Source: Bolinopsis microptera (taxonomy: Eukaryota > Ctenophora > Tentaculata > Lobata > Bolinopsidae). From it: a stretch of 64,000 nt of DNA. The DNA lies in the NCBI RefSeq assembly GCF_026151205.1, contig NC_087081.1, forward strand, positions 11,099,113 through 11,163,112. The letters are read 5' to 3'. The notes under the pieces were generated by a model. That model searched no databases and was not told the origin of the DNA. It saw nothing but the letters and a program-made list of their open reading frames with translations. Position 1 is the first letter of the stretch. Each line of letters starts with the position of its first letter. A program made the position numbers and the translations under genes. Of the stretch, positions 23,888 through 35,541 are shown piece by piece.

Positions 23888-24628
23888 GTGAGTATTTAAG
23901 TTGAGATTTGTAAAATTCATTGTAATGAAGACCAATATTAATGTTTTAAATAAAATTGGATATTGGAAACTAAAACTAAAACTAGGGGTGGTTGCTAAGA
24001 AAACCTATTTCTAAGCGACAAACTTGAGGGACTAAATCAGAAAATATAATTTCTGGCCGTTTTAGGGTTCAGGCACGATTATTAATAGTCCAACTCCAAG
24101 TTCAACTTCAACTTTTAAGCGATATTATGTCATTAGGTAGTAGGTACCTTTAAATCGCTCCGAAAAGTTTCTTTTAAGCTCAAAAGTTCAAACTTTATTT
24201 CTATCCCGGTACGGTCAAATTGATTATTCCGCACTACTACTACATGAAATTCCCATGTTTTCCAGTTATTGGCTTACTTTGGATCTTGTATGGCCTATAA
24301 ATATCTAACCGACCAAGATTAAAATTTAAAACCCACGAATTAATAGCTAATGATGTGTCACACATTAAGCAATTTATCATTATAGCCATGATCCGCTGTC
24401 CTCTAAGTCTACGAGGTATATATTGCACATATTGCAGCTAAACGAGGATAGTAATTAGATTTAGATGCCAGTAATATGTGCAGTGGTTATTCATACAAGT
24501 CAGACAATCGGAAACTTTGTGGTTTTAGTGTCTTCTTTTATTGTTTGTAGTTCATGTTGTACGTGATTCTTGACTAAAACGTAAGATTGGGGGTAACACC
24601 CAAGTTACGGGACAAGGGACAGAAAAGG

Positions 24629-26336
24629 ATGGCTGGAATGCATTTCCTGATGAGACCAATCTCTGTAGCCAGCAATGGGGCATGCTCAGCGAATGAAACT
24701 TTTCACCCTGATGAAATCAGAGCAGCATGTTTTACAAGTCCCAGACCTGATTACTACAAAATTAACAACGACCATGCTACTGCCAGTGAGGGCGTCCAGG
24801 GTAATAGATTTGTAGTACCTACAGATCCAGGAATCACGGGACCGAGTGGAGAACAGCCCAAACGAGAGGTTTTTAGAGACAGCTGGGACAGTTTGGAGAC
24901 CCTGTCTAGAGAGGATATCACTTGCAGACTTAAACCTGAGGTAAATTCTTAATACCGTTATTATTATACCCTGTTATATTACCCTGTTTTTATAGTGTTA
25001 TGTTCTGTGTTTTAAATATTGCCAAATGCCAGGTAAAGGTGTGGAAGTGGGGCACGTAATACGTGGTAATATTTTGATTGTTGATACTGTCAGTCCTACA
25101 GTTTCAAATCTAACCGTTATTTTTGACACCGCACTTCAGGATACATTTCGTTTGAAATATTTAAGTTTATCAATATTATTTCGGCCAGGTAGCGCAGTTG
25201 GTTAGAACGCCTGTCTTACAATCGTTAGGTTGCGAGTTCGAAACCCACTGACTGCCTGGTCGTGGGGTGAGCGTCGTCGACGTTCAGCTAAGGATCATGA
25301 GAGGTCTATGCAGCCCCCCGGTCTACTCAGCCGAATACTCGAGAAATCGGGTGTGAGGGTTAAATGAGGAGCTGCACATTGCAGCAAAGTCTCGGACGAA
25401 GAAAGTATGGTACACACTACCTTAACCGTCACTGGCCAAAAAGATCCTTCGGCTTCCTGTAATTGGCTGGTTGCACTTGTGTAACATTGTGGCTGTTGGA
25501 ATACACCGAAGTAAAATAAGTGTCTAGATAAAAAAAAAAATCAGCGAAGCCTTCCGGTTACATTGATATACAATTACATTTGTTGTACATATAATATATA
25601 TAATATTATAAAAGAAGCTCCTCCGACCCGCGACCGGATCGCCATATCATGTGCCAAACCGAACTTAGCAGTTACCATAGTGCATAGAAAAGGACAAAAA
25701 AGTTTGGTGGCAGGTAGGACGGGTCTGGGGTACAGTTGATAAGGCCGCGGTTAACAAACACGACCGAATTTTCGTTCGGCATTTCATCTAACGGTTAGTC
25801 ATTGAACCACAATTGTACACCGTACATTGTAGACAGTAGATACACCAATTAGGTACATTCAAAGGCACTCCAACAGTTTCGGTACATGCAGTGGCATGAC
25901 ATTTCAAGTCATTTACATGCGCAACGGATACGTACAGGATACCGCAACTTCCAGTGACAATGGCACTGCCAGACGACCAGTACGCACAAATTTTAAAGAT
26001 CAAGCTGTTTTTGCATACTAAACGGTTTCTGTATAAGATGGCACTCATTTCTGATCATTTACCGTGTATGAGATGACGATTTGGTACTGCAATTGCTCAA
26101 TTATTGCAAGCTCAACTGAGCTATTATGATTGTCATGTTGACTTTAAATGTTGCAGCTTCTCCAAAGCACCAACGAACCAGTTTTTGCTGCGCTTGGCGT
26201 TAACGTTTCGAACTCTAAAACTCATCAGAAGAATGATGAAAACCCGCAATGGAATGTCGACTTTCAGTTGGAGGATCAGAATGGGTCAATTGAGAGAGAA
26301 GAAGCGACTGATCTTTCCATCTGTCCATATGAAAAG
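24629..26336 (+). CDS. Candidate two-exon N-terminus (array member 2), 164 codons, unknown family
   Basis: Exon 24629-24940 (104 codons) starts MAGMHFLMRPISVASNGACS and ends LSREDITCRLKPE before GAG|GTAAAT. Exon 26157-26336 (60 codons) has acceptor ATGTTGCAG, begins LLQSTNEPVFAALGVN and ends DLSICPYEK before AAG|GTAACG. Both are phase 0 and join in frame. The sequence is hydrophilic with no membrane helix or signal peptide. The frame stays open 5' of the ATG to about 24577, so the first exon could instead be internal with an AG at 24585. No known domain was recognised. A SINE (25193-25540) lies in the intron. Confidence 0.6.
25193..25540 (+). mobile_element. tRNA-derived SINE, + orientation
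   Basis: The head resembles a tRNA gene, with A-box-like TAGCGCAGTTGGTTAGAACG and B-box-like GAGTTCGAAACCC, but it carries no real tRNA. The body includes GCAGCCCCCCGGTCTACTCA and CCTTCGGCTTCCTGT. The 3' end is an A10 tail. A second copy lies on the minus strand at 28990-29390. Confidence 0.88.
25788..26048 (-). CDS. Cys-rich minus-strand frame, 86 aa, doubtful
   Basis: ATG-to-TAG frame starting MSAILYRNRLVCKNSLIFKI with nine further Cys in the C-terminal two thirds. Composition is plausible for a small secreted or zinc-binding protein, but there is no signal peptide, no splice support and no recognised family. It lies antisense in the intron of array member 2. Confidence 0.15.
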   Translation of the reverse strand: MSAILYRNRLVCKNSLIFKICAYWSSGSAIVTGSCGILYVSVAHVNDLKCHATACTETVGVPLNVPNWCIYCLQCTVYNCGSMTNR

Positions 26337-29300
26337 GTAACGTTTAGTTTTGGAATCTGCGCAGTTATCATCCATTTCACGTTTCAGATATTCCATCAAA
26401 AAAAGTATAATCACCTAGACCTGCGCCGTAAAGTTTACAAATTTCTGTTGAAATGGAAAAACTGGGATTATGACATGACAACGTGTCGCTTTTCTTTTTG
26501 ATAGCGGTCCTTGATGGCCTTTTTTAATTGAAAACAGAACATGTATTGAACATGATATTTACTAAATGTAATTAATTAAAAATAAAGTTGATGCTAGATA
26601 CAACGGTTCTTTAGAACTAAATTAAGGTGTCTTTTTTGTACTGTTCTAAAGGTCGGCTTGACCAAAACACGTGCAAGTGCGGAAACTTACAAAGCTTCAA
26701 AGTGAGATCCCACTTTTGCTTTGTCAACAAAAACCAAGAAATATTATAAACTCATTGTTATACTTAACTCAGAACTCTGTAAAAGTAAAAGGCACTATTT
26801 ATATAATATAACATTAGAACAGTTGTTTCTTGAAGAGTAATGGACAGCTCGCATCTCTTTTGCAAAATATGCATAGTGTTGTTTTGTGGGATAAATTAGA
26901 TCCTTAAGAGATCAAACCTTTTACTATAGGTGGTAAAATATCAACCTGTCGTCACTTCTGCATGTAAAGTTATTTTTTGTCTCACTATTTTGATAAATGC
27001 ACGTTTTCTTAAAGTTAAAGTGAAACGCATCGTATTTATGCATGACACACTATAGTTGTTGCAAGCCTTTATGTTTGGAATGTTTTTTCAGATTGGCTCT
27101 TAATTTGGTTACATATTACATGTTAATCTACTTTACATACAAGTACAACAAACTACTTCATTTAGTGGAGTAGTTCTTCTGGCGATACCCAACTTCTAAT
27201 TAATATTCGTTGCCTATCCAACTTATACTTTATTGAATCTTTTTTTCTGTAACTGCCTTCTCTTTGGTATTTGTCATTGTTAGTGTAGTGCTAGTAGGAT
27301 TTTCCGTCCGGAAAATAGAAATACTTTGATAAAAGGTTAAGGGACCGCGTTAAAATCTCTATATTTAATTTCTTACCAGATATAGATAACTCCTTACTTC
27401 AAGTTGAGATTTCGTCTTATTTTGAACATCCCAGTTGTTGATTAGGCGATTAATATTATCCTGAAAATGAAATAGTCTTTACAAGATCTTTTTGTTATCC
27501 AAATATTAGGATCATCAGTATTTATTGGGCCGATTAGGATGTCATTGAAGAAAATGGCAAATAGCTTCGGCACTAAAATAAATCCTTATGGTACTTCAGG
27601 AGAACTGATTTAACATTAGATTTACTCTCTTCCTGCCAGATAAAATAGTAGACAACATTAATATAAAATATTGATTTATAGCTTTCTTAGCAGAAAGTTG
27701 AAGTTGGTCAAAAGCTATGTTTAAAATACGTGACGTCAACTCTGGTATTTTTAATTATTTAGAAGTAATGCAACACTATCAATAACAATTAGATGACGAA
27801 TATGTTTTTCATTATTGGACCTGTTACCTGTCCGCAATATATGCTGGTAATTTTTTAAAATTTTTAAATTTTTTGCTGCTGCTTTTCTGATGAATAGGAA
27901 AAACATAATGCATTTTTCACTCAGTAAAAATTATATTCTTAAAAGAGCCGAGGAAGGCATTCGAACCACGTGCTTTGTTGGAATTTATTTCAATCCTAAG
28001 CTAAAATTTAATCTTGAATAATTCTTCATTTCGGTTCAAGTTGATTTTATTTATATTAAACATTTGAGTAGTTATGAATGACGCATACTATTCCTCAAAA
28101 AAACTTTGCATGCAGAGGGGGTGAAAACTGAAAAATTCGAAATATTTACGATTTCAAATTTAAATATTTCAATACTTTTTTGTTTGCACCAGTCTCTCAT
28201 CACATTTGAGAGACTGCTTTTTAAATATTCATTTTTCTTTGTGGCGCAGCAACACTTGACTCCCTCTCAATACATTAACACTTACGAGTGAAGCAAGTGT
28301 ACCGTAGCTAACATCCCCTCCCCTCTCTGCTGATTCCTGCATAAACAAGTTCATTGTACCTCTTACTGTTAGTAATCATACTTGATCCGTTCAAATATTG
28401 AGTTTTTGGTTAAAATTCAAAGAACAGTAAATCATAGATTTAGCCGCTAGATTAATGGCTAGCAACATCCTTTGTGCTACAAAAACAGTCTATATAATAT
28501 AAATTAACCAGTCTACTTATAATAAATATAAAGTCAGGTACTAAATTACAATGATAAAATTCGTAACTTTATTCAATGTTTAAAGATATAGACCTGGCAA
28601 ATGAACTGTTGTTCACGTCCCTCACGTTTATTGAGGCGGTTCCGCATTGTTTGACATTTAGGGCTGGTAGATACTGTAGTCTGATTGGTTAGTTTGTGTC
28701 ACGTGTCTTCACAAAGTGATACGCCGACTGATTTGATGATGTGAATGTAAGCGATACAACAAAAATACAAACAAATAATATAAAGCTTTAACGATGAGTT
28801 TAATGTTCGATCTTAACTTTTTTGCATACATTATAAACTAAAAAGCATAATTATGGACAATAACTCATAATTAATCAGTTAAAAATTCATTGAAAAATTC
28901 CAAAATTCCGATGTATGATTTTAGCGGACACTTGTGTCGAGCATATTACTTACTTACTTGCTGTTTTAGCTGCGCTGCAGCAGGGCCATCAACTGAAATG
29001 ACCACCCTTATGCTTTACTTCGGTCTTCGGACAACCATGGCTACATAGTTACGCTGTAACCGGCACTTACACTTACAGGAAACCGAAGGATCAAGTACTA
29101 AGGCCAGCGACGGTTAAGGTGTTATACCACACTTTCTTCGCCCGAAGCTTCGCTGTATTGATCATGTACAGCTTCTCATTTAACCCTCACACACGAATCA
29201 CGATTTCTCGAGCATTCGGCTGAGTAGACCGGGGGGGCTGCATACAGCATAGGTCCAACGGAACCCTTAGCAGAGCGTCAGCGACGCTTACCACATGGCT

Positions 29301-29928
29301 AGCGGCCCAGACGGGAATCGAACCCGGCACCCTGTAAAATGTAAATGCGAGGCATTTCACAAGCAGGCAGACTAACGAACTGCGCCACAGTTTAAATGTT
29401 TGTCATCCAACTTTAGATCAGTGGATGGTATAAATGCATCACTGGTAAGCAGTAAACCCACGATGGGGTGGTATGAGCCTCAATTAATAGGATATTACTT
29501 AAAAATAAAATAGGATGTAACATACATTTATATTTGATATTATAATTATCATAAAACATTCCAACAATATCAAGTTTTATGATGGATCGTTCACATTAAC
29601 GTCATTAAGTATGCAAATGAGATTAGTTTACAATAAAAAAATCATCAATCTACATAATATTGGTCAACTTTGGTATTTATCCAATCCTGTTTATTTTGAA
29701 TCAAATATTAACACATAATAATGTTTATATACTATCAAGGCGGTAGAAATTCCAGTATTATGTTAGCACGTGCATCGAGCATGGAATTGCGTAGATAAGC
29801 GTGACTGAACAATTTAAAAAATGCTGTGACCGCTAGATGCTTTATCGCAATTCTTTTTATTTTTTACTGTACTAGCATTTGAGCTAAACTAGAATTGTTA
29901 CAGCCGGCAGCCGCATTATATTAATATT
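26337..29928. other. Intronic or intergenic AT-rich DNA
   Basis: No exon with acceptor, open frame and donor was found. The only structured item is the minus-strand SINE at 28990-29390. Confidence 0.5.
28990..29390 (-). mobile_element. tRNA-derived SINE, minus orientation
   Basis: Reading the minus strand from 29390: TGTGGCGCAGTTCGTTAGTC (A box), then GGGTTCGATTCCC (B box), then a body sharing CCCCCGGTCTACTCAGCCGA, CTCGAGAAATCG, GTGTGAGGGTTAAATGA and TCCTTCGG with the copy at 25193. The head differs more than the body, as in SINE families whose copies use different tRNA heads. Confidence 0.88.
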
Positions 29929-30097
29929 ATGTTCGTATTTCGTTCACACTTTACAAGTTGTAAAAAACAAAGTTCTTTTTGGTACATGAAACGTATTCAG
30001 CGTCCAGCTTTTGTTTATCGAGTAAAGTATTTGTACAACGTTGTCCTTAAACGAATCAATATAAACTTATCCTGTTATATTAATAAAGGTAAGTTAA

Positions 30098-30235
30098 GGG
30101 GGGGGGGGGGGGGGGGGGTTCACCCTGATTGTTTGTGAAACTTGTTTTTTGTGAGACTTGTTTCACGATATTTGCGAACATTTCTTGAAAAAATATTGAA
30201 ACCCTATTGAGTTCTATTGTTTTGATATTTAATAT
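30098..30235 (+). mobile_element. Truncated copy of the poly-G foldback family
   Basis: TTAA (30094-30097), a G run of about 21, then TTCACCCTGATTGTTTGTGAAACTTG, then a jump to the internal TTGAAACCCTATTGAGTTCT block of the full-length copy. The far arm is missing. Just upstream, a 29929-30089 ATG frame ends at a phase-1 GTAAGT that overlaps the insertion point. Confidence 0.75.
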
Positions 30236-30744
30236 TTAATATAATCCACTATTTGTACGACGCACGTGTCCGCCGAAATAATGATGATATTGATAGGGCT
30301 CAACAGCTTTCATACATAAAAATGGCATTTTTAGGACAGTGTTAAAAAAAAGTCGGTCCCGGATGTCGGACATAATGGATTTCGATTAAGAAATCATGCA
30401 GCGAACACGTTATTTATCTATTGGGGCTCTCCTCGGAGAAAGTAAACTTGCGCCGTAAATCGAATCGCATGCGTTTATTGCTAAATCGATGGATCGTAAT
30501 CATGGATATCATCGATTACTAATTGAGATTACAATTCAGGTTGATTAGGTTTGGTAAATCAAAAATATTTATTCAGCCTAAGGGAACGATATAAATTGAA
30601 TTCAATATTTATCTAGAATCTAAATTTCATTTTGAACGACAATTACAAAATAACCATTATTGTCGGCACATCGAGTTTGATCCTTTTTACGTCGCTGAGG
30701 GGCTAGGTAAGATTTTGTGCAATGACTTCACCTAGCAACTATAG

Positions 30745-30890
30745 TCTCTAGAGTCTAGAGTCTAGAGTCTAGAGTTTAGAGTCTAGAGTTTAGAGTCTAG
30801 AGTTTAGAGTCTAGAGGTAAGAGTCTAGAGTTTAGAGTCTAGAGTCTAGAGTCTAGAGTCTAGAGCCTAGATTCTAGAGTCTAGAGCCGG
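30745..30890 (+). repeat. Heptamer minisatellite (TAGAGTC)n
   Basis: About 20 near-perfect copies of TAGAGTC/TAGAGTT. Each contains CTAGAG, so the tract is rich in overlapping CTAG sites. Confidence 0.92.
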
Positions 30891-31314
30891 TACATGAATG
30901 ACAATATTCTGCCCGATATAATTACCACCAGTTATAAATATATTACCAGTTTATCTTAGCTCTATAGTCTATATGCACTTTATCTTCACTGGTACCGTGG
31001 CCTTGTTTATAGCATGTTTTGTTGTTTCTTAATTCTTTCCCTCGTTCTGAATCATAGTCAAAAGCTTATTATATATTTGTAAACCGCTAGCTTAAATAAT
31101 ACTAACAGGATTTGTAGTCTAAAGTATGTGTTTATTAGTTAGTGTCTTAATACTACTATTTAGTGTAGTAGTAACTAGTAGTAGTACCTGGTGTATATTA
31201 GGACGGTTCGTTCAAAATAATTTCAAATAATTAGAGATCACCTCTAATTAGTTTCTTTAAGGGTCAAGAACAACCAAAACAAATTTACGTCTCTACGGTT
31301 TCGTATAATACTGA

Positions 31315-31372
31315 CTTGGGCCACGCCCATATTTTATAGTGTTTCTTATACAGGTAAAATATCTAGAATCGG
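31315..31372 (-). repeat. Dispersed ~60-bp repeat, copy A
   Basis: GGGCCACGCCCATATTTTAT, then TTTCTTATACAGGTAAAATA, then TCTAGAATCGGC. The same segment occurs in reverse complement at 55430-55490 beside the CCATGG minisatellite. Confidence 0.85.
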
Positions 31373-31819
31373 CTTTTTTCACATATGATAGTGCCATTTC
31401 TGTGCTTTGAGACTTTCTATTCGAATACAAGTGTGATGATGGCGTTTTATTATTTATTTTACACAACATATTTACACTACTAACTGTATATTTACTTTAT
31501 TTAACCAACAAACAGTTCAGCGAACAACTGTTTTCTTTGCAGTTTATTTTCTTTATTAAAAGTCAATAATATTGAAAACACTGGGTCTGCGATAACTAGT
31601 AGTAGTCAATTAAACAGCACTGACAATGATATGGCACTGATTGGTTCGTACCCGGGCAACTCTTACTCCTAGCCGGGCCGGCGGCTTAAATAACACTATT
31701 TGGAGTTAATCCTCCGAATTCCTTGCTTACCTCATGGCTGGTGTAAAGTTTGTTCATTTGACAATTAACAGTCGAGCGGCCGTAACTGTTTTCTATCTCA
31801 ATTTCATCTCTGTAACAAG

Positions 31820-32185
31820 TCAATGATAGCGCAAATACTGTCCAGTTTTGTCTCTATAGTTGGAAGTCAATAAAAGCGCAACATGTGTTTTATAAGATAT
31901 GTAGCCATTGACATGAATAGAAAAGTTATGGCACTGCTGAGTGCTGAGGCAATCGGGCGGCTCCCGGGCGACTCCAGATATATTCAGGCCATGGCTTACA
32001 CTAGAATATCGCAGGGATAGGTCGTACAACGCAAAAATTGTTCCGGTTCGCGGGGTTATCTTATCATCTTTTGCCCAATCCATTGTAGAGAGATATAGAA
32101 TGCGAATTGCAACAATAAGAGGGTTGCGCGTATCAATTTTACAAAACGTTCGTAACGAGTCGTTGACAAGAGTGGTTATATTCAT
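31820..32185 (-). CDS. Minus-strand frame of 121 aa, unknown
   Basis: ATG-to-TGA frame starting MNITTLVNDSLRTFCKIDTR. One of the longer single-exon frames of the window, in locally less AT-rich DNA. No family, signal peptide or repeat is recognised. A long frame in the overlapping + direction (31941-32237) weakens the case. It may be a decayed retrogene or chance. Confidence 0.2.
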   Translation of the reverse strand: MNITTLVNDSLRTFCKIDTRNPLIVAIRILYLSTMDWAKDDKITPRTGTIFALYDLSLRYSSVSHGLNISGVAREPPDCLSTQQCHNFSIHVNGYISYKTHVALLLTSNYRDKTGQYLRYH

Positions 32186-32984
32186 ACTTTTGCATTATCA
32201 AGGTAAATGCAGTCAGCCTGAGAGAAACAAAACTTGAGAAACTAAACTTTCAAAAATCACTCGTTTTATAAGATTTCAACTGTTGATTGCGTTTTAAGAA
32301 AAATGTCGAAGTTCGTGTAGGATTAGAGCTGTTTGCTCTCGACTTTTATCATCAACACCATTATATTTTTAAAGCCATCTCAAAGTTCTATACAGATTTA
32401 ACAATTTGCGAATGAATTTTTTTATGATATTTCATAACTTTTATTAAGTACAGCTTCGGGCACTGCACGGTTCAACTATACTGTATCGAACGTCAGTGTC
32501 ACAGTTCAACGAAGTCTGAATAGGGCTTACCTGAACCAGCTGGCACTAAACAAAGTAAACGTGTTTTCTAAATTGGTACGATTATATTTACGGATACAAC
32601 GAACGACTTCAATCTGCACTATAAGTATATAAGTAGTAAGATTAAGTGTGACAATAAATGTGATAAACAAAAGTGTTGCGTTAAATTTACAGCTCATTAA
32701 ACTTTGTAGACGCTTTACAGTTCAGATATTTCAATACGTCAAACATAGCCGTGAGCTGGGGCAATGAAATTATCAATATGGAATATGATATGAGACGCCA
32801 TCGATGGATCGGAAAATTGAGCGGCCATCCGCATAAGAAAAGCGGCCGCATTTCTTGTTGAATCCCCTCAGTAATTATACAAGATCCAAAAGGATTAATT
32901 TTCGTCCACTGTATCATCACTTTGTATCATACAGCTTCGACAGATAACATTCCTTCATCCCTTTCGATCTGCAGCTAATTTTCT

Positions 32985-33712
32985 CATACAATCAACCGTT
33001 CGCGTTAGTCCATTCAGGGTCAATCTCTGCTCAGCATCCTCAATAAATACGTCATTTAAGCTCTTCCTAGTTCCTAGGACTCAAGGCCTGCCTCTTGATC
33101 TCTTCACATGTCCAAACCAACGCAGCCGTTTTGTTGCTATTATGTCAGTAAGAGCAGTTATTGATGCCCTTATCTTAAGATTAGCACTTTGTTGTTAATG
33201 CTTATTTTCTTATTCTTCCAAATGTTATTGAATTGGTTAAAAGCTCCGGTTGCCTTGCCAATCCTGACACTTGTTTCTTTGTCAATCTTGCCATCCGATT
33301 TAATTTGGGCACCCAAATAAGTAAATTGAGTGACCTGCTTCGCAGGGTTTCCATTGACAGTAATATCTATGGTCCTATTCTCTGGGAGTGGGTGCTGCGA
33401 CGTATCTTTCCCAATAACCATGATCTCTGTTTTCTTTGCGTTCATTATCAAGCCCCCAAGTCCACCGATTTGAGCAATATTGTCCGTTGTTTCTTGCATT
33501 CCTTCAATAGTGTCATCCATTCCTGCGATGTCATCAGCATAATCCAGATCAATGACACATTTTTCCGGTTGTCTTGAACTTCGTATGTGCTGAAAAGTAA
33601 AACCACGTGATATATTTTTAAACTTCTCGGCAATTTCTAATCCACAGTTAAGTATAACAAGGTTGAAAATGGGTGGCACATCACCTTGTCCAGTCCCCGA
33701 ATCGACATCAAA
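32985..33712 (-). pseudogene. LINE reverse-transcriptase remnant, 3' half
   Basis: The minus-strand frame holds TGQGD (RT palm), LDYADDIAGMDDT (the YADD catalytic box) and NAKKTEIMVIG, then FTYLGAQI and further downstream RLRWFGHVKR, all in the order of a non-LTR retrotransposon RT C-terminal half. The frame breaks at a stop near 33170, before the WFGHVKR motif, and there is no 5' half, endonuclease or start, so the copy is dead. It is fused at 33713 to a copy of the poly-G foldback family. The clade cannot be fixed by eye. Confidence 0.85.
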
Positions 33713-33725
33713 CCATCTTGTCAAC

Positions 33726-34460
33726 GGAGGGTTCACCATGATTTTTTTGTGAAACTTGGTTTCGAGATAGCAGTTGACCAACAAACTAGGACCGGTGACC
33801 AAACTCTTGAGGGGGTCCCGAACCCCAACCGCCAAACGGTGCCCGCGGGGCAGCCACGCCCATATTTGGTCCAAATTAGGCCCAATCTAGCCAAATACCC
33901 TGAACATGCCCAAAACCCAGATTTTAGGTGCTCTACTTGTAGCTAGTGGTCCCCTGAACTCGTATATGAATTTCCATCAAGATTGAAAAAAAAATGACTG
34001 AGTTATGAGCCAAAAACCATATGCCCATATTTGGGCATACGCACACCAAATTTGATCGATTTTGGCCCATAAATTGGTCAAATATCCATATTTTTGAATG
34101 AAACAAACTTTATATGGAAGGTAAGCCTGAACTACACATTCTCTATGATTATCAGCTCAGTATCTGCCTAACTGTGGATTCTGACTTCTGAGTTCAAATA
34201 ATCGCAAAAATTGAACAAAATCGCCCATATCTCAGTTCGCGATATTTGCGAAACTGATTTCGCTCAAAACAATAGAACTCAATAGGGTTTCAATTTTTTA
34301 CATGAAATTTTCAGAATCAACGTAGAATCGCATTTTGACCTTAAGTTTTAATATGGAATTTAGAGTTAGGCCTTTAAAAAAATTTGGCGGCCAAATTCTG
34401 AAATTTGCCGGGTATTTTTCAGAATTTGGCCGCCAAATTTATTTAAAGGCCAAATTACCA
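33726..34460 (+). mobile_element. Foldback-family copy abutting the LINE remnant
   Basis: Starts GGAGGGTTCACCATGATTTT, a poly-G end reduced to a few bases. It runs through the shared GGTGCCCGCGGGGCAGCCAC and CCATATTTGGGCATACGCAC blocks to the GGCCGCCAAATT palindromic part. It extends further inward than the intron 13 copy and therefore better represents a full-length member. Confidence 0.8.
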
Positions 34461-34946
34461 ATGTTCGATACCCATATTACAGTTAGTAACCCTGATTTTC
34501 TTTGTTCCACCACCATTGAGTGTCAAGGTGGAATCTAAGAATGTGACTTCATCACAAAAGCGTACGAAGTTTTTGAGGTTTTAACTTAGGGCTGATTATC
34601 CAACTCCTCCCTAATGTCGATCTTTCTGATCAGATATAATAAGACGATAATAGTAATTCCGCCCAAGATGTACTTTCTGGGCTCCGTATACTTCTAGCAT
34701 TCCAAAAACAAATTGCACAAACAAAAACCTTCTTGCATTCCAGAAATAAATTACCGATTTGTTATTGGATGAAATTGCACCAACTATAAAAAGCACAAAA
34801 AATAGCGCTGATCGTATCTACAAACTATGTAGACTACACATGATAATAGTATGTACTATGTAGTAATGGTAATATACAATAGGGAAAGTAGCCTTAATTT
34901 CAATATGTTGTGACTTTTTATTACGGCCACTGTCTGAAACACTGTC

Positions 34947-35132
34947 ATGGCTCCGTGCTTATGGAGTCAGAGTCACTTTGGTTTTTGTGAGTTATTTGCC
35001 GCTAATTCTAGCGACATTGGTGTTGATTATTCGGTACATTACTTTTTATTTTGTTTAAATTGCTGTTTTGGTGCAACCACCAAACAATTAGATTGTGGCT
35101 TATTGCATTTTATTATCCTTGAGATACCTGAC
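34947..35132 (+). CDS. Weak candidate phase-0 first exon (array member 3)
   Basis: ATG frame of 62 codons starting MAPCLWSQSHFGFCELFAAN and ending IILEIPD before GAC|GTAAGT, phase 0. Unlike the other members it is hydrophobic and Cys-rich rather than basic. Only the donor and phase support it. Confidence 0.25.
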
Positions 35133-35541
35133 GTAAGTTTTGGTAAGATAAGCAGTTTCATCTACTTCGCCACCCACAATTTGGTGCTTCCAAAGAGGAG
35201 CTAGTATCTGAGTATCTAGCAACAATCTCTCCCGGATCCTATGAACTGTTTCTAACATCTCAAGGTTTTATAATAACATCTTAAACAATAAACATGGACC
35301 TTATTCTTAATGTGTGCATAAAGTTCTCATAAAGTTCTTGGTAATATGGGCATTGTGCATAAAGTTCTCACTTATGACTTGTACTTGAAAGGAGGTATTC
35401 TTGTAGTTATTGTAGAGTTGTCTACAGAAGATAGTTGGTAATCCTTTCTAGTCTCTTCTAGCATCGTCAGCATATTACCAAACCCTCTGAGCTCAGCTCT
35501 GCTCGTACCAATATATTCGTATTAAGCACTCAACAACTTTA

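Noticed and set aside
25193-25265. Possible functional tRNA gene
   Set aside because: A and B boxes are present but the cloverleaf stems do not close, and a 3' SINE body with A-tail follows.
29929-30089. ATG frame ending at AAAG|GTAAGT
   Set aside because: It ends in phase 1, unlike the array, and the donor abuts a transposon insertion; the peptide is AT-driven.
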